Assembly: GCA_050729835.1 (NCBI GenBank)
Contig: JBOHLS010000032.1
Coordinates: 1-26,557, forward strand
Length of the DNA stretch: 26,557 nt
Source: REEB95 sp050729835
Lineage (GTDB): Bacteria > Pseudomonadota > Alphaproteobacteria > ATCC43930 > CGMCC-115725
Direction of reading: 5' to 3'
This document shows, in pieces, positions 16,095 to 24,552 of this stretch. Under the pieces are notes generated by a model. The model was not told where the DNA came from. It did not search any database and saw nothing but the letters and a program-made list of their open reading frames with translations. Position numbers and translations under genes: made by a program. The stretch's first letter is position 1; each line of letters starts with the position of its first letter.

Positions 16095-16957
16095 TGGCCG
16101 CGCCGGCGCTACGCCACCGCGCCGAAGCAGCCTCGCTCGCGCTGCCGCCGTTGCTGATTGCCGCCGAGCGTGTGGCCGCCGCCGTCGTGCGGGGCACGCA
16201 TGGCCGTCGGCGCACCGGCCAGGGCGAGACCTTCTGGCAGTTCCGCCCGTACGAGCCGGGCGATCCGGCGGCGCGCATCGACTGGCGCGAGACCGCCAAG
16301 TCGCAGCACGTCTATGTGCGCGAGACCGAGTGGGAGGCGGCGCAGAGCGTCTATCTCTGGCGCGACGGATCGCGCTCGATGGATTACGCGTCGGACGCCA
16401 ACCTGCCGACCAAGCGCGCCCGCGCCGATCTGCTGACGCTCGCGCTCGCGGCGCTGCTGGTGCGCGGCGGCGAGCGCGTGACGCTGATGGGCTCGGGCCT
16501 GGCGCCGGCTTACGGCCGCTTCGTGCTCGACCGCCTCGCTCTGCTGCTCGAGCGCGCCGCGACCGCGACCGATCTGCCGGCTTACGAGAAATTGCCGCGT
16601 CACGGCCAGGTGGTCTGGATCGGCGACTTGCTAGCGCCGCTCGATGCGACGGCCGCGCTCGTCCTGCGTTATGCCGATGCCGGCCTCAAAGGCCATCTCC
16701 TGCAGATTCTCGACCCGGCCGAGGAAAGCCTCCCTTTCGCCGGGCGCGTGCGTTTCGAGGGGCTGGAAGGCGAGAGCCCGCTGCTGATCAGCCGCGCCGA
16801 ATCGATCCGCGCCGGCTATGCCGAGCGTCTGCAACGCCACCGCCACGGGTTGGCGGCGTTGACCCGCGGCGCGGGTTGGACCTTCGCCACGCACCGCACC
16901 GATCATTCGCCGCAACACGCGCTGCTCGGCCTCTTCCGCATCCTGTCGGAGCACTAG
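16094..16957 (+). CDS. DUF58 domain-containing protein (vWA-like partner of MoxR)
   Basis: The 287-residue product carries the DUF58 core GQGETFWQFRPYEPGDPAARIDW (42-64), the constant G-x-G-x-x-(F/W)...R-x-Y-x-x-G-D-x-x-R-x-I-D-W pattern of the family. It is followed by a vWA-type first strand with Asp91-Gly-Ser93-Arg-Ser95, an intact DxSxS metal-site motif. Unlike many DUF58 proteins it has no N-terminal transmembrane helices, so it looks soluble. It overlaps moxR by one nt and precedes the 905-residue gene by 4 nt. A role as substrate or adaptor of the MoxR ATPase follows from known MoxR-DUF58 pairs; the specific role here is unknown. Confidence 0.93.
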   Translation: MAAPALRHRAEAASLALPPLLIAAERVAAAVVRGTHGRRRTGQGETFWQFRPYEPGDPAARIDWRETAKSQHVYVRETEWEAAQSVYLWRDGSRSMDYASDANLPTKRARADLLTLALAALLVRGGERVTLMGSGLAPAYGRFVLDRLALLLERAATATDLPAYEKLPRHGQVVWIGDLLAPLDATAALVLRYADAGLKGHLLQILDPAEESLPFAGRVRFEGLEGESPLLISRAESIRAGYAERLQRHRHGLAALTRGAGWTFATHRTDHSPQHALLGLFRILSEH

Positions 16958-16961
16958 ACGC

Positions 16962-19679
16962 ATGCTGTCGCTCGGCCCCTTCGCCTTCGCCGCACCGTGG
17001 CTGCTGGCCGGGCTGGCGGCGCTGCCGGTGCTGTGGTGGCTGCTACGGGTGACGCCGCCGGCACCGAAGCGCATCCGCTTTCCGGCGCTGCGCCTGATGC
17101 TGGGATTGGCACCGCCGGAGGAGACGCCGGCACGGACGCCGCTTTGGCTCGTCCTGCTCCGCGTGGTTCTGGCCACCGCGGTGATCCTGGCACTGGCTCA
17201 ACCGCTGCTCAATCCGCGCGCCACGGTTACGGCCGCCGGGCCGATGGTTTTCGCCATCGACGACGGCTGGGGCGCGGCGCGGCATTGGGACGCGATGCGC
17301 GCGACCCTCGACCGGCTGATCGACCTGGCGGGCCGCGAAGGCCGCGAGATCGTGCTCTTCGGAACCGCCGACCCGCCGGGCGGGCGTGCCGCCGGCGACT
17401 TGTCGCGGCTGCGTCCGGCCGATGCCCGCGCCGCCGCCGCCAATCTGCAGCCGCGCCCGTGGCCGGACGATCGCACCCAGGCTCTGGCGCGCTTCGAGCG
17501 CCTTGGTCTTACGCAAGCGGCCGAGATCGTGTGGCTGAGCGACGGCATCGATGGCGGCGATGCCGCGGCGTTTGCCGCAGGCCTCGCCCGCCACGGTCCG
17601 CTGACGGTGATGGCGGAAAGCGGCAACGCCCTGCCGCGATTGCTAGCGGTTGCCGATACCGACGACCGGGACCTGACGGCAAGGGTGCGACGCGCCGATC
17701 CGCGCTTGCCCGAGACGTTGACCCTGCGCGCGCTCGGCGACGACGGCCGGCTGCTAGCGCGACAGACGGTGACGATTCCGGCTGGCCAGAGCGCGACCGT
17801 CGCCCGCCTGAAGATGCCGAGCGAGCTGCGCAACCAAGTCGCCGCAATCGCAATCGAGAACGAGGCATCGGCCGGCTCGGTGCTACTGCTCGACGAGCGG
17901 TGGAAGCGCCGGCCGGTCGGCATCGTCGCGCGAAGCGACGCCGCCCAGCCACTGCTGAGCGGCGCCTATTATCTCGACAAGGCGCTGTCGCCGTTCAGCG
18001 ATGTCCGCACCGGCGATGTCGACGGCCTGATCAAGGGCGACATCGCGGTGCTCGCCTTGCCCGACGGTGCGACGTTGAGCGACGGCGTTCGGCGCGACAT
18101 CGCCCAATGGCTCGATCACGGCGGCACCGTGCTACGCTTCGCCGGGCCCCGCTTGGCGGCCCAGCCCGAAGACGACTTGCTACCGGTGCGCCTGCGCCGC
18201 GGCGACCGCACCCTCGGCGGCGCGCTGTCGTGGGAGCGGCCGGCCAAGCTCGTGCCTTTCGGCGCCGACAGTCCCTTCGCCGGCCTCGCCATTCCCGACG
18301 ACGTCACCGTGTCCCGCCAAGTCCTGGCCGAGCCGACGGTCGATCTTGCGCAAAAGACCTGGGCGCGGCTCGCCGACGGCACACCTCTGGTCACGGCGGC
18401 AAAACGCGGCAAGGGCTGGCTCATCCTGGTCCACACCACCGCCGATCCCGAATGGTCGAACCTGGCGATCTCCGGCCTGATGGTCCAGATGCTGCGCCGC
18501 ATTGTCGCCGTGAGCCAGGGCGTGTCGGGCACCGGCGACAAGCCGCTGCCGCCGATCGAAACGCTCGACGGCTTCGGCCGCTTGCAGGCGGCATCGGCCG
18601 CCGCCCAAACCATCCCGGCCGGGGCCTTCGCTAAAACCGTCGCCGGGCCGCGCAACCCGCCCGGCTTCTACGGCAGCGCTGATGCGCGCGTCGCGCTCAA
18701 CCTCGCATCGGCGGTGACGCACTTCGCGCCGCTGCCGGCGCTGCCGCCCGGCGTGCGGCGCGAAGGCTTCGCGCGCGGCGCCGAGGTCGATTTCCGGCCG
18801 CCGCTGCTGGCCATAGCGCTGTTGCTTCTGCTCGCCGATCTGGCGATCGGCTTCGCATTGCGTGGCCTGCTGCCGCGGATCGGCTGGCGCCAGGGCGCGG
18901 CCGCCGGCGCTGTCGCCTTGGGTGTTCTGCTCGCCGCGCCGGCGGCGCAAGCCGCCGATGCCGACGCGGCAGCGATCGCGGCGGTCAGCCAGTTTCACTT
19001 GGCCTATGTGCGAACCGGTGTGCCCGACATCGACGCCGAGTCGAAAGCCGGGCTGACAGGCCTGTCCGAGGTGCTGAACGCACGCACGGCGGTTGAGGCC
19101 GCTGTACCGATGGGCGTCGATCCCGAGACCGACGATCTGGTCTTCTTCCCGCTGCTCTATTGGCCGGTGGTCGACGGCGAGCCGGCGTTGTCGCCGCAAG
19201 CGGTTGCGCGGGTGCAGCATTACCTCAATACCGGCGGCATCATCCTGTTCGACACCCGCGACCAGGAGCAGCCGACCGCCTTCAGCGCCGCCGCGGCACA
19301 GGCGCGGCTGAAGCGTCTGGCCGCGGGCCTGACGATCCCGCCGCTGGTGCCGCTGCCGCCCAATCACGTGCTGACCAAGTCGTTCTACCTGATGGAGAAC
19401 TTTCCCGGCCGCTGGAGCGGCGGCCAGCTCTGGGTCGAGCCGACGGAGGATGCCGTCAATGACGGCGTCTCGAGCGTCATCGTCGGCGGCAACGAATGGG
19501 CCGGCGCTTGGGCGGTCGACACCAACGGGCTGCCGCTTTACGCCGCGGTGCCCGGCGGCGAGCCGCAGCGCGAGATGGCCTATCGCTTCGGCGTCAATCT
19601 GGTGATGTATGCGCTGACCGGGAACTACAAGAGCGATCAGGTGCATGTGCCGGCGATTCTCGAGCGGTTGGGCCAATGA
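16962..19679 (+). CDS. BatA-like / DUF4159 fusion membrane protein
   Basis: The product is 905 residues. The N-terminus (1-85) has two hydrophobic helices (about 8-28 and 57-76) around a PAPKRIRFPALRLM segment, the pattern of the aerotolerance-regulator (BatA) N-terminal domain. A vWA-like region begins at MVFAIDDGWG, but the metal-site motif is degraded: D-D-G-W-G instead of DxSxS. A middle region (about 300-520) resembles a class I glutamine amidotransferase-like fold (DGATLSDGVRRDIAQWLDHG). Two helices at about 613-632 and 646-662 follow. The C-terminal DUF4159 domain (about 675-905) includes FHLAYVRTGV and FFPLLYWPVV. The segment before it, ending APAAQAADA, looks like a built-in signal peptide. 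Its function is not known. The stop overlaps the next gene by 4 nt. Confidence 0.9.
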   Translation: MLSLGPFAFAAPWLLAGLAALPVLWWLLRVTPPAPKRIRFPALRLMLGLAPPEETPARTPLWLVLLRVVLATAVILALAQPLLNPRATVTAAGPMVFAIDDGWGAARHWDAMRATLDRLIDLAGREGREIVLFGTADPPGGRAAGDLSRLRPADARAAAANLQPRPWPDDRTQALARFERLGLTQAAEIVWLSDGIDGGDAAAFAAGLARHGPLTVMAESGNALPRLLAVADTDDRDLTARVRRADPRLPETLTLRALGDDGRLLARQTVTIPAGQSATVARLKMPSELRNQVAAIAIENEASAGSVLLLDERWKRRPVGIVARSDAAQPLLSGAYYLDKALSPFSDVRTGDVDGLIKGDIAVLALPDGATLSDGVRRDIAQWLDHGGTVLRFAGPRLAAQPEDDLLPVRLRRGDRTLGGALSWERPAKLVPFGADSPFAGLAIPDDVTVSRQVLAEPTVDLAQKTWARLADGTPLVTAAKRGKGWLILVHTTADPEWSNLAISGLMVQMLRRIVAVSQGVSGTGDKPLPPIETLDGFGRLQAASAAAQTIPAGAFAKTVAGPRNPPGFYGSADARVALNLASAVTHFAPLPALPPGVRREGFARGAEVDFRPPLLAIALLLLLADLAIGFALRGLLPRIGWRQGAAAGAVALGVLLAAPAAQAADADAAAIAAVSQFHLAYVRTGVPDIDAESKAGLTGLSEVLNARTAVEAAVPMGVDPETDDLVFFPLLYWPVVDGEPALSPQAVARVQHYLNTGGIILFDTRDQEQPTAFSAAAAQARLKRLAAGLTIPPLVPLPPNHVLTKSFYLMENFPGRWSGGQLWVEPTEDAVNDGVSSVIVGGNEWAGAWAVDTNGLPLYAAVPGGEPQREMAYRFGVNLVMYALTGNYKSDQVHVPAILERLGQ

Positions 19680-21760
19680 CCGGCTGGAGCCTCGCCGCCT
19701 CGCCGCTGCTGCCCTGGTGGGCGATTGCCGCCTTCGCCGCCGCGGCTGCGGTCTTGATCACCTTCGGCGCCTGGCGGCGCGCCCGCGGCACCGTGCTGCG
19801 GCTGCTCGCGGCGGCGGCCCTCGCGGTGATCGTGATCAATCCGTCGCTGGTCGAGGAGAAGCGCGCGCCGTTGCACGACGTCGCCGCGGTGGTCGTCGAC
19901 GACTCGCCGAGCATGCGGATCGGCCAGCGCCAGCAATACGCCGCGGCGGCGCTCGCCACCGTGACCGATCGGCTGGCGCGACTGTCCGACCTCGACGTGC
20001 GCGTGGTGCATGCCGGGGCGCCGGATCCTTCCTCGCCCCTCGTCAACGACGGAACGCGGCTCTACACCGCGCTGAGTCGCGCGCTTGCCGACGTGCCGCG
20101 CCAGCGCATCGCCGGCGCGATTCTGATCACCGATGGCCAGATTCACGACATGCCGACGCCGGCGCATCTGGGTTTCGCGGCGCCGATCCACGTTCTGCTG
20201 ACCGGCCAGCCGGGCGAGGCCGACCGGCGCCTGGTCGTGCGCAACGCGCCCAAATTCGGACTGGTCGGCAAGACCGTGCATCTGGCCGTGCGGGTCGAGG
20301 ACCTGCCGAAAACCACGGCGGCCGGCGAGGCGCAGCTCACCATCCGCAAGGACGGCGGCCTGCCGGTGATCCGAACGGTGCCGGTCGGCGCCGACGTGAC
20401 GGTGCCGGTGACGATCGACCACGGCGGATCCAACGTGGTCGAGCTTGCGGTCGATGCCGGGCCGCACGAATTGACGCTCGACAACAATCGCGCCGCCTTC
20501 GTCATCAACGGCGTCCGCGACCGCCTCAAGGTGCTACTGATCAGCGGCGAGCCGAACCAGGACGAGCGGACGTGGCGCAACATCCTCAAATCGGATCCGT
20601 CGGTCGACCTCATCCATTTCACCATCCTGCGCCCGCCCGAGAAGCAGGACGGCACGCCGATCCGCGAACTGAGCCTGATCGCCTTTCCGATCCGCGAGCT
20701 GTTCGACGTCAAGCTGCACCAGTTCGACCTGATCATCTTCGACCGCTATCGCCAGCGCAGCGTGCTGCCGCAAGCCTATCTCGAGAACATCGCCGATTAC
20801 GTGCGCGACGGCGGCGCGTTGCTGGTTTCCGCCGGCCCCTCCTTCGCCACGCCGTTGTCGCTCTATCGCACGCCGCTCGGCGCCGTTCTGCCCGCCGCGC
20901 CGACCGGCGACGTCTTCAACCAGGGGTTCGTGCCGCGAGTCACCGCGGTCGGCCGGCGCGATCCGGTGACGGAAGACCTGCCCGGCCTGCCGGCGCAACC
21001 CGATGCCGTGCCGCCGTGGGGCCGCTGGTTCCGCACCATCGGCGCGCAGGCCCAGCGCGGCGTGACCGCGATGACCGGTTATCAGGGCGAGCCGCTGCTG
21101 GTGTTCGACCGCGTCGGCAAGGGCCGCGTCGCGCAGCTCATGTCCGACGAGATGTGGCTGTGGACCCGCGGTTACGAGGGCGGCGGCCCGCAGGCCGAGC
21201 TGCTGCGCCGCATCGTCTATTGGCTGATGAAGGAACCGGACCTCGAGGAAAACGATCTGCGCGCGGCGGTCGGGGGCAACAAGCTGACGATAACGCGGCA
21301 GTCGCTCCAACCCGACGATTCGCCGGTGCAAGTGACGCTGCCCGACGGCAAGACCGAAATGCTGACGCTGACGCCCGAGCACGGTGGGCGCAGCGACGCG
21401 TCCATGAGCGTGAGCGAAAGCGGCCTTTATCGCGTCAGCGATGGCCAACGCACCGCGCTCGCCGCGGCGGGCTCGCTCAATCCGATCGAGATGTCCGACG
21501 TGCGCGCCACCGACGACAAGGTCAAGGCGGACGTCGCGGCCACCGGCGGCGGCATCTTCTGGATCGGCCCGGGCAACGTGCCCGACATCCGTTCGGTCGA
21601 CCCGGGACAATCGGCGGCCGGGCGCGGCTGGATCGGCTTGCGCCGCAACGGCGACTATGTCGTCACCGGGATCGGCGAAACGCCCCTGCTGCCGGGCGCG
21701 CTGGCCTTGATCCTGGCGCTCGGATTGCTGACCCTGGCGTGGCGGCGGGAGGGGCGCTGA
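19676..21760 (+). CDS. Membrane-anchored vWA-like / glutamine amidotransferase-like protein
   Basis: The product is 694 residues. Two N-terminal helices (about 12-31 and 40-56) precede Asp75-Asp-Ser77-Pro-Ser79-Met, an intact DxSxS motif in a vWA-like first strand, and LITDGQIHD supplies the second vWA loop Asp. A beta-sandwich-like stretch follows. From about 285 a segment reading KVLLISGEPNQDERTWRNIL, with later LIIFDRYRQ and GGALLVSAGPSF, resembles the class I glutamine amidotransferase-like domain found in BatA-type membrane proteins. One helix near the C-terminus (about 670-688) completes a three-helix topology with a large extracytoplasmic part (inferred). ATGA overlap couples it to the DUF4159 gene. 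The function is unknown. Confidence 0.9.
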   Translation: MTGWSLAASPLLPWWAIAAFAAAAAVLITFGAWRRARGTVLRLLAAAALAVIVINPSLVEEKRAPLHDVAAVVVDDSPSMRIGQRQQYAAAALATVTDRLARLSDLDVRVVHAGAPDPSSPLVNDGTRLYTALSRALADVPRQRIAGAILITDGQIHDMPTPAHLGFAAPIHVLLTGQPGEADRRLVVRNAPKFGLVGKTVHLAVRVEDLPKTTAAGEAQLTIRKDGGLPVIRTVPVGADVTVPVTIDHGGSNVVELAVDAGPHELTLDNNRAAFVINGVRDRLKVLLISGEPNQDERTWRNILKSDPSVDLIHFTILRPPEKQDGTPIRELSLIAFPIRELFDVKLHQFDLIIFDRYRQRSVLPQAYLENIADYVRDGGALLVSAGPSFATPLSLYRTPLGAVLPAAPTGDVFNQGFVPRVTAVGRRDPVTEDLPGLPAQPDAVPPWGRWFRTIGAQAQRGVTAMTGYQGEPLLVFDRVGKGRVAQLMSDEMWLWTRGYEGGGPQAELLRRIVYWLMKEPDLEENDLRAAVGGNKLTITRQSLQPDDSPVQVTLPDGKTEMLTLTPEHGGRSDASMSVSESGLYRVSDGQRTALAAAGSLNPIEMSDVRATDDKVKADVAATGGGIFWIGPGNVPDIRSVDPGQSAAGRGWIGLRRNGDYVVTGIGETPLLPGALALILALGLLTLAWRREGR

Positions 21761-21763
21761 ATC

Positions 21764-22267
21764 ATGCTCGACGGCTGGCACGATTTCTACGCCATCCTGG
21801 CGATGGCGGCCGGCACGCTGATCGGCGCGATGTTCATCGTCGCCTCGATCGGCGGCCGCAACATGACACGGGCGCGCGCCGCCGCGGTGGCCTCGTTCGT
21901 GACGCCGACGGTGATCCACCTGTCGGTCGTGCTGCTGGCTAGCGCGCTACTGGTCGTGCCGTCGCTCGCGCGCCAGACGCTTGGCGCGATCGGCGTGATT
22001 GGCGGGCTCGTCGGCCTGGCCGTCGCGACCCATATCTTCTGGCAGGTGCTGCATAGCAAGGTCGACCGTGTCGACCGGCTGTGGTACGGCGGACTGCCGT
22101 TGCTCGGTTACGTCGGCATCGTTGGCGCCGGAGCGATGATCCTGGCCCAAACTCTCGGCGGTTTCGAGACACTGGCGGTGGCTTTTGGCCTCTTGATCGT
22201 CGCCAGCATCCACAACGCCTGGGACCTGATCATCTATCTGGTCGGCAAGGACCGCAGCGAGCCCTAG
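21764..22267 (+). CDS. Five-helix integral membrane protein of unknown function
   Basis: The product is 167 residues, mostly hydrophobic. Likely membrane segments are 7-28, 44-66, 73-95, 110-130 and 136-160. Polar residues inside or near helices include His6, His52, His90, Trp93, His97 and the C-terminal SIHNAWDLI (148-156), spread so that several histidines could face one side. I do not recognise a named family. It starts 3 nt after the 694-residue gene and is followed by a 70-nt gap before psd, so it is most simply the last gene of the MoxR module. Its hydrophobic profile is unlike the other module members. Confidence 0.8.
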   Translation: MLDGWHDFYAILAMAAGTLIGAMFIVASIGGRNMTRARAAAVASFVTPTVIHLSVVLLASALLVVPSLARQTLGAIGVIGGLVGLAVATHIFWQVLHSKVDRVDRLWYGGLPLLGYVGIVGAGAMILAQTLGGFETLAVAFGLLIVASIHNAWDLIIYLVGKDRSEP

Positions 22268-22325
22268 GCGGCTCCCGCCGATCGCTGTGGGCTAAGGCGC
22301 GCAAGATTTGCTAGGGTCCGCGCCC

Positions 22326-22331
22326 AGGAGG
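22326..22331 (+). promoter_or_regulatory. Strong Shine-Dalgarno of psd
   Basis: AGGAGG is spaced 6 nt from the ATG at 22338. It decides against the in-frame upstream ATG at 22308, whose added residues are not family-like. Confidence 0.75.
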
Positions 22332-22337
22332 AATTCC

Positions 22338-23024
22338 ATGTGGCGCCGGGCCTTGCCGCCCATCCATCCCGATGGCTGGCGATTCATCACGATCTTCGCC
22401 GTGGTCACGCTGATCCTGTTCTGGATTACGCAGCCGCTCGGCTGGCTGGGCGTGATCGCGACGATCTGGTGCGTGACCTTCTTCCGCAACCCGTGGCGCG
22501 TCACGCCGCAGCGTGAGGGTCTGGTCGTCGCCCCGGCCGACGGCGTGGTGACGGTGATCGACGAGGTCGTGCCACCGCCCGAGCTGGGCATGGGTGCGAC
22601 GCCGATGCGGCGGATTGGCATATTCCTGTCGATCTTCGACGTGCATGTCAATCGTGTGCCGGCGGCCGCGCACGTGGTGAAGACCGTCTATCGCAAGGGT
22701 AAGTTCGTCAACGCCGCGCTCGACAAGGCGAGCGAGGACAACGAACGCATGGCGATCCGGCTGGCGCTGCCCGACAGCACGGAGATCGCGGTGGTGCAGA
22801 TCGCCGGGCTGATCGCGCGGCGCATCCTGTGCGAGTTGAACGAGGGCCAGAGCGTGATCGCCGGGCAGCGCCTGGGCCTGATTCGCTTCGGCAGCCGCAC
22901 CGATCTCTACCTGCCGCCGTCGTGGTCGCATTTCGCCATCGTCGGCCAGCGCATGGTCGGCGGCGAGACGGTGCTGGCCGATGCGCGCGCCAACGAAGGC
23001 GCACGTTCGGGCGTGGTGCAGTGA
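22338..23024 (+). CDS. psd: Phosphatidylserine decarboxylase proenzyme (short type)
   Basis: The enzyme converts phosphatidylserine to phosphatidylethanolamine at the inner membrane. The 228-residue product is the short, alphaproteobacterial type. Residues 15-47 are hydrophobic and anchor the beta chain. APADG (65-69) holds the conserved Asp68, and SIFDVHVNR (98-106) holds His103. Self-cleavage is expected in FGSRTDLYLP between Gly185 and Ser186, so Ser186 becomes the pyruvoyl group of an alpha chain of about 43 residues. The gene has its own strong ribosome site after a 70-nt gap, which also contains TGCTAGGGT, a possible extended -10 element with no clear -35. The stop overlaps the pssA start by one nt (TGATG). 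Confidence 0.95.
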   Translation: MWRRALPPIHPDGWRFITIFAVVTLILFWITQPLGWLGVIATIWCVTFFRNPWRVTPQREGLVVAPADGVVTVIDEVVPPPELGMGATPMRRIGIFLSIFDVHVNRVPAAAHVVKTVYRKGKFVNAALDKASEDNERMAIRLALPDSTEIAVVQIAGLIARRILCELNEGQSVIAGQRLGLIRFGSRTDLYLPPSWSHFAIVGQRMVGGETVLADARANEGARSGVVQ

Positions 23025-23818
23025 TGGCGCTGCACCGCCCGCGCGTCCGCGTCCGCCCGATGGGGGCGTTCTCGCTCAACCGGATGATTCCCAACATCCT
23101 GACGCTGCTGGCGCTGTGCGCCGGGATGACGGCGATCCGCCTCGCCTTTCTCGGTCGCTTCGAGCAGGCGACGGCGGCGATCATCATCGCCGGCATCTTC
23201 GACGGCATCGACGGCCGGATCGCGCGACTGCTGAAAGGGACGTCGAGCTTCGGTGCTGAGCTCGATTCGCTGTCCGACTTCGTCAGCTTCGGCGCCGCGC
23301 CAGCGATCATGCTCGACATCTGGACCATGGACTCGCTGCACGGCATCGGCTGGGCGCTGGCGCTGCTGTTCGCCGTGTGCGCCGCGCTGCGCTTGGCGCG
23401 ATTCAACACCCAGATCGGCGCCGAGCTGCCGCCCTATGCCTACAACTTCTTCACCGGCGTGCCGGCGCCGGCGGGCGCCGGACTGGTGATGATTCCGATG
23501 TTTCTCTATTTCGAGACCGAGATCGGGCTTTTCCGCTCGCCAATCCTGTGCGGCGCGGTGCTGGCGACGGTCGCGGCGCTGATGGTGAGCCGCGTGCCGA
23601 CCTTTGCGTTCAAGAGCTTCCGCATCCCGCGCGAGTGGGTCCTGCCCACGCTGCTGCTGGTGGGTGCGCTGGCGGCGTTCTTGACCACCGAGCCGTGGAT
23701 CACGCTGTTGACCATCGGCGCGCTGTATATCGGCTCGATTCCGGTCAGCATCCGCGCCTATGGCCGGCTGCGCCGCGCCGCCGAGGAGCTGCGCGCCCCG
23801 CGCTTCAGCCAGCCCTGA
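23024..23818 (+). CDS. pssA: CDP-diacylglycerol--serine O-phosphatidyltransferase
   Basis: This integral membrane enzyme makes phosphatidylserine, the substrate of the adjacent Psd. The 264-residue product has the CDP-alcohol phosphotransferase signature D-G-x2-A-R-x8-G-x3-D-x3-D exactly: Asp63-Gly64, Ala67-Arg68, Gly77, Asp81, Asp85. It starts with NRMIPNILTLLALCAGMTAIRLA, typical of type II PssA, and has about eight hydrophobic helices. The ATG at 23024 overlaps the psd stop by one nt, so both enzymes of the phosphatidylethanolamine branch are made together, in reverse of pathway order. An 82-nt gap follows before the next gene. Confidence 0.96.
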   Translation: MALHRPRVRVRPMGAFSLNRMIPNILTLLALCAGMTAIRLAFLGRFEQATAAIIIAGIFDGIDGRIARLLKGTSSFGAELDSLSDFVSFGAAPAIMLDIWTMDSLHGIGWALALLFAVCAALRLARFNTQIGAELPPYAYNFFTGVPAPAGAGLVMIPMFLYFETEIGLFRSPILCGAVLATVAALMVSRVPTFAFKSFRIPREWVLPTLLLVGALAAFLTTEPWITLLTIGALYIGSIPVSIRAYGRLRRAAEELRAPRFSQP

Positions 23819-23900
23819 GCTGCTCAAGCGGCTGTGATCTTCGCCCACGGCGCGCCCGTGCTAGAAGCCGAAGACGGTTTATTCAACCTGGAGGCATACC

Positions 23901-24527
23901 ATGCGTGGAACAGTCGCGACCGTGGCGGCGGTGATTGGACTCGGCATCGCCATTTCGGCGTCCATTGTCGATGCCCAGGCGCCACGAACGCCGCCGGCGC
24001 GCGTGCGCGGCACGATCAGCGCCTTCGCCGATCACACCCTGACCGTCAAGACGCCGGCCGGCGCCGTTGTGACGGTCGCGGTCGCGCCCGATTTCGCCGT
24101 GCATACCGTAGTCCACAAGCGCCTGACCGACATCCACGATGGCGATTTCGTCGCCTCGACGTCGGTCCGGGGCAAGGACGGCAACCTGCACGCCATCGAG
24201 GTGCACATCTTCCTGCCGGCCCAGCGCGGCAAGATTCCCGAGGGCCAGTTTCCGTGGGACCTCGCGCCCGACAGCCTGATGACGAACGCGATCGTCGCCG
24301 GCATCGCCACGGTGAAGGGCGGCCGGGTGCTGACGGTAACCTACAAGGGCCAAAGCACCGACATCGAGGTCGATCGCAAGACCCCGATCGTCGCCTATGC
24401 GCCCGGCGACCCGCGCATGCTGAAACCGGGGCGTGCGGTTTTCATCCTCGCCGCCAGGGAGCCCGACGGCACGCTGGCGACGACCAACGTCACGGTGGAG
24501 AGCAAAGGCATCAAGCCGCCGATGTAG
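23901..24527 (+). CDS. Secreted beta-rich protein with two similar halves, unknown function
   Basis: The product is 208 residues with a signal peptide (about 1-26, cleavage near DAQA). The mature part holds two segments of similar layout: one begins RGTISAFADHTLTVKTPAG and ends with a DGNLHAIEV strand, and the other begins ATVKGGRVLTVTYKG and ends with DGTLATTNVTV. Each runs through a Gly-Asp/Pro-Gly turn (LTDIHDGDFV, MLKPGRAVF), as in small OB-like or DUF5666-like beta-barrels. That comparison is by pattern only. GGAGG lies 8 nt before the ATG. It stands between pssA and the monooxygenase gene with gaps of 82 and 71 nt, so it may be its own transcription unit. Confidence 0.8.
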   Translation: MRGTVATVAAVIGLGIAISASIVDAQAPRTPPARVRGTISAFADHTLTVKTPAGAVVTVAVAPDFAVHTVVHKRLTDIHDGDFVASTSVRGKDGNLHAIEVHIFLPAQRGKIPEGQFPWDLAPDSLMTNAIVAGIATVKGGRVLTVTYKGQSTDIEVDRKTPIVAYAPGDPRMLKPGRAVFILAAREPDGTLATTNVTVESKGIKPPM

Positions 24528-24552
24528 CGGGGCAGCTTCGTTCAAATGCGCG

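Noticed and set aside
18180..19676. Open frame of 498 codons on the minus strand
   Set aside because: It is antisense to the DUF4159 gene, with His/Arg/Gln-rich shadow composition typical of high-GC DNA.
19645..21942. Open frame of 765 codons overlapping the vWA-like gene
   Set aside because: It is a +1 shadow rich in Arg and Ala; the other frame encodes coherent domains and couples by ATGA to its neighbour.
23843..23860. Small hairpin CACGG/CCGTG after pssA as a terminator
   Set aside because: The stem is only five base pairs with no T-run.
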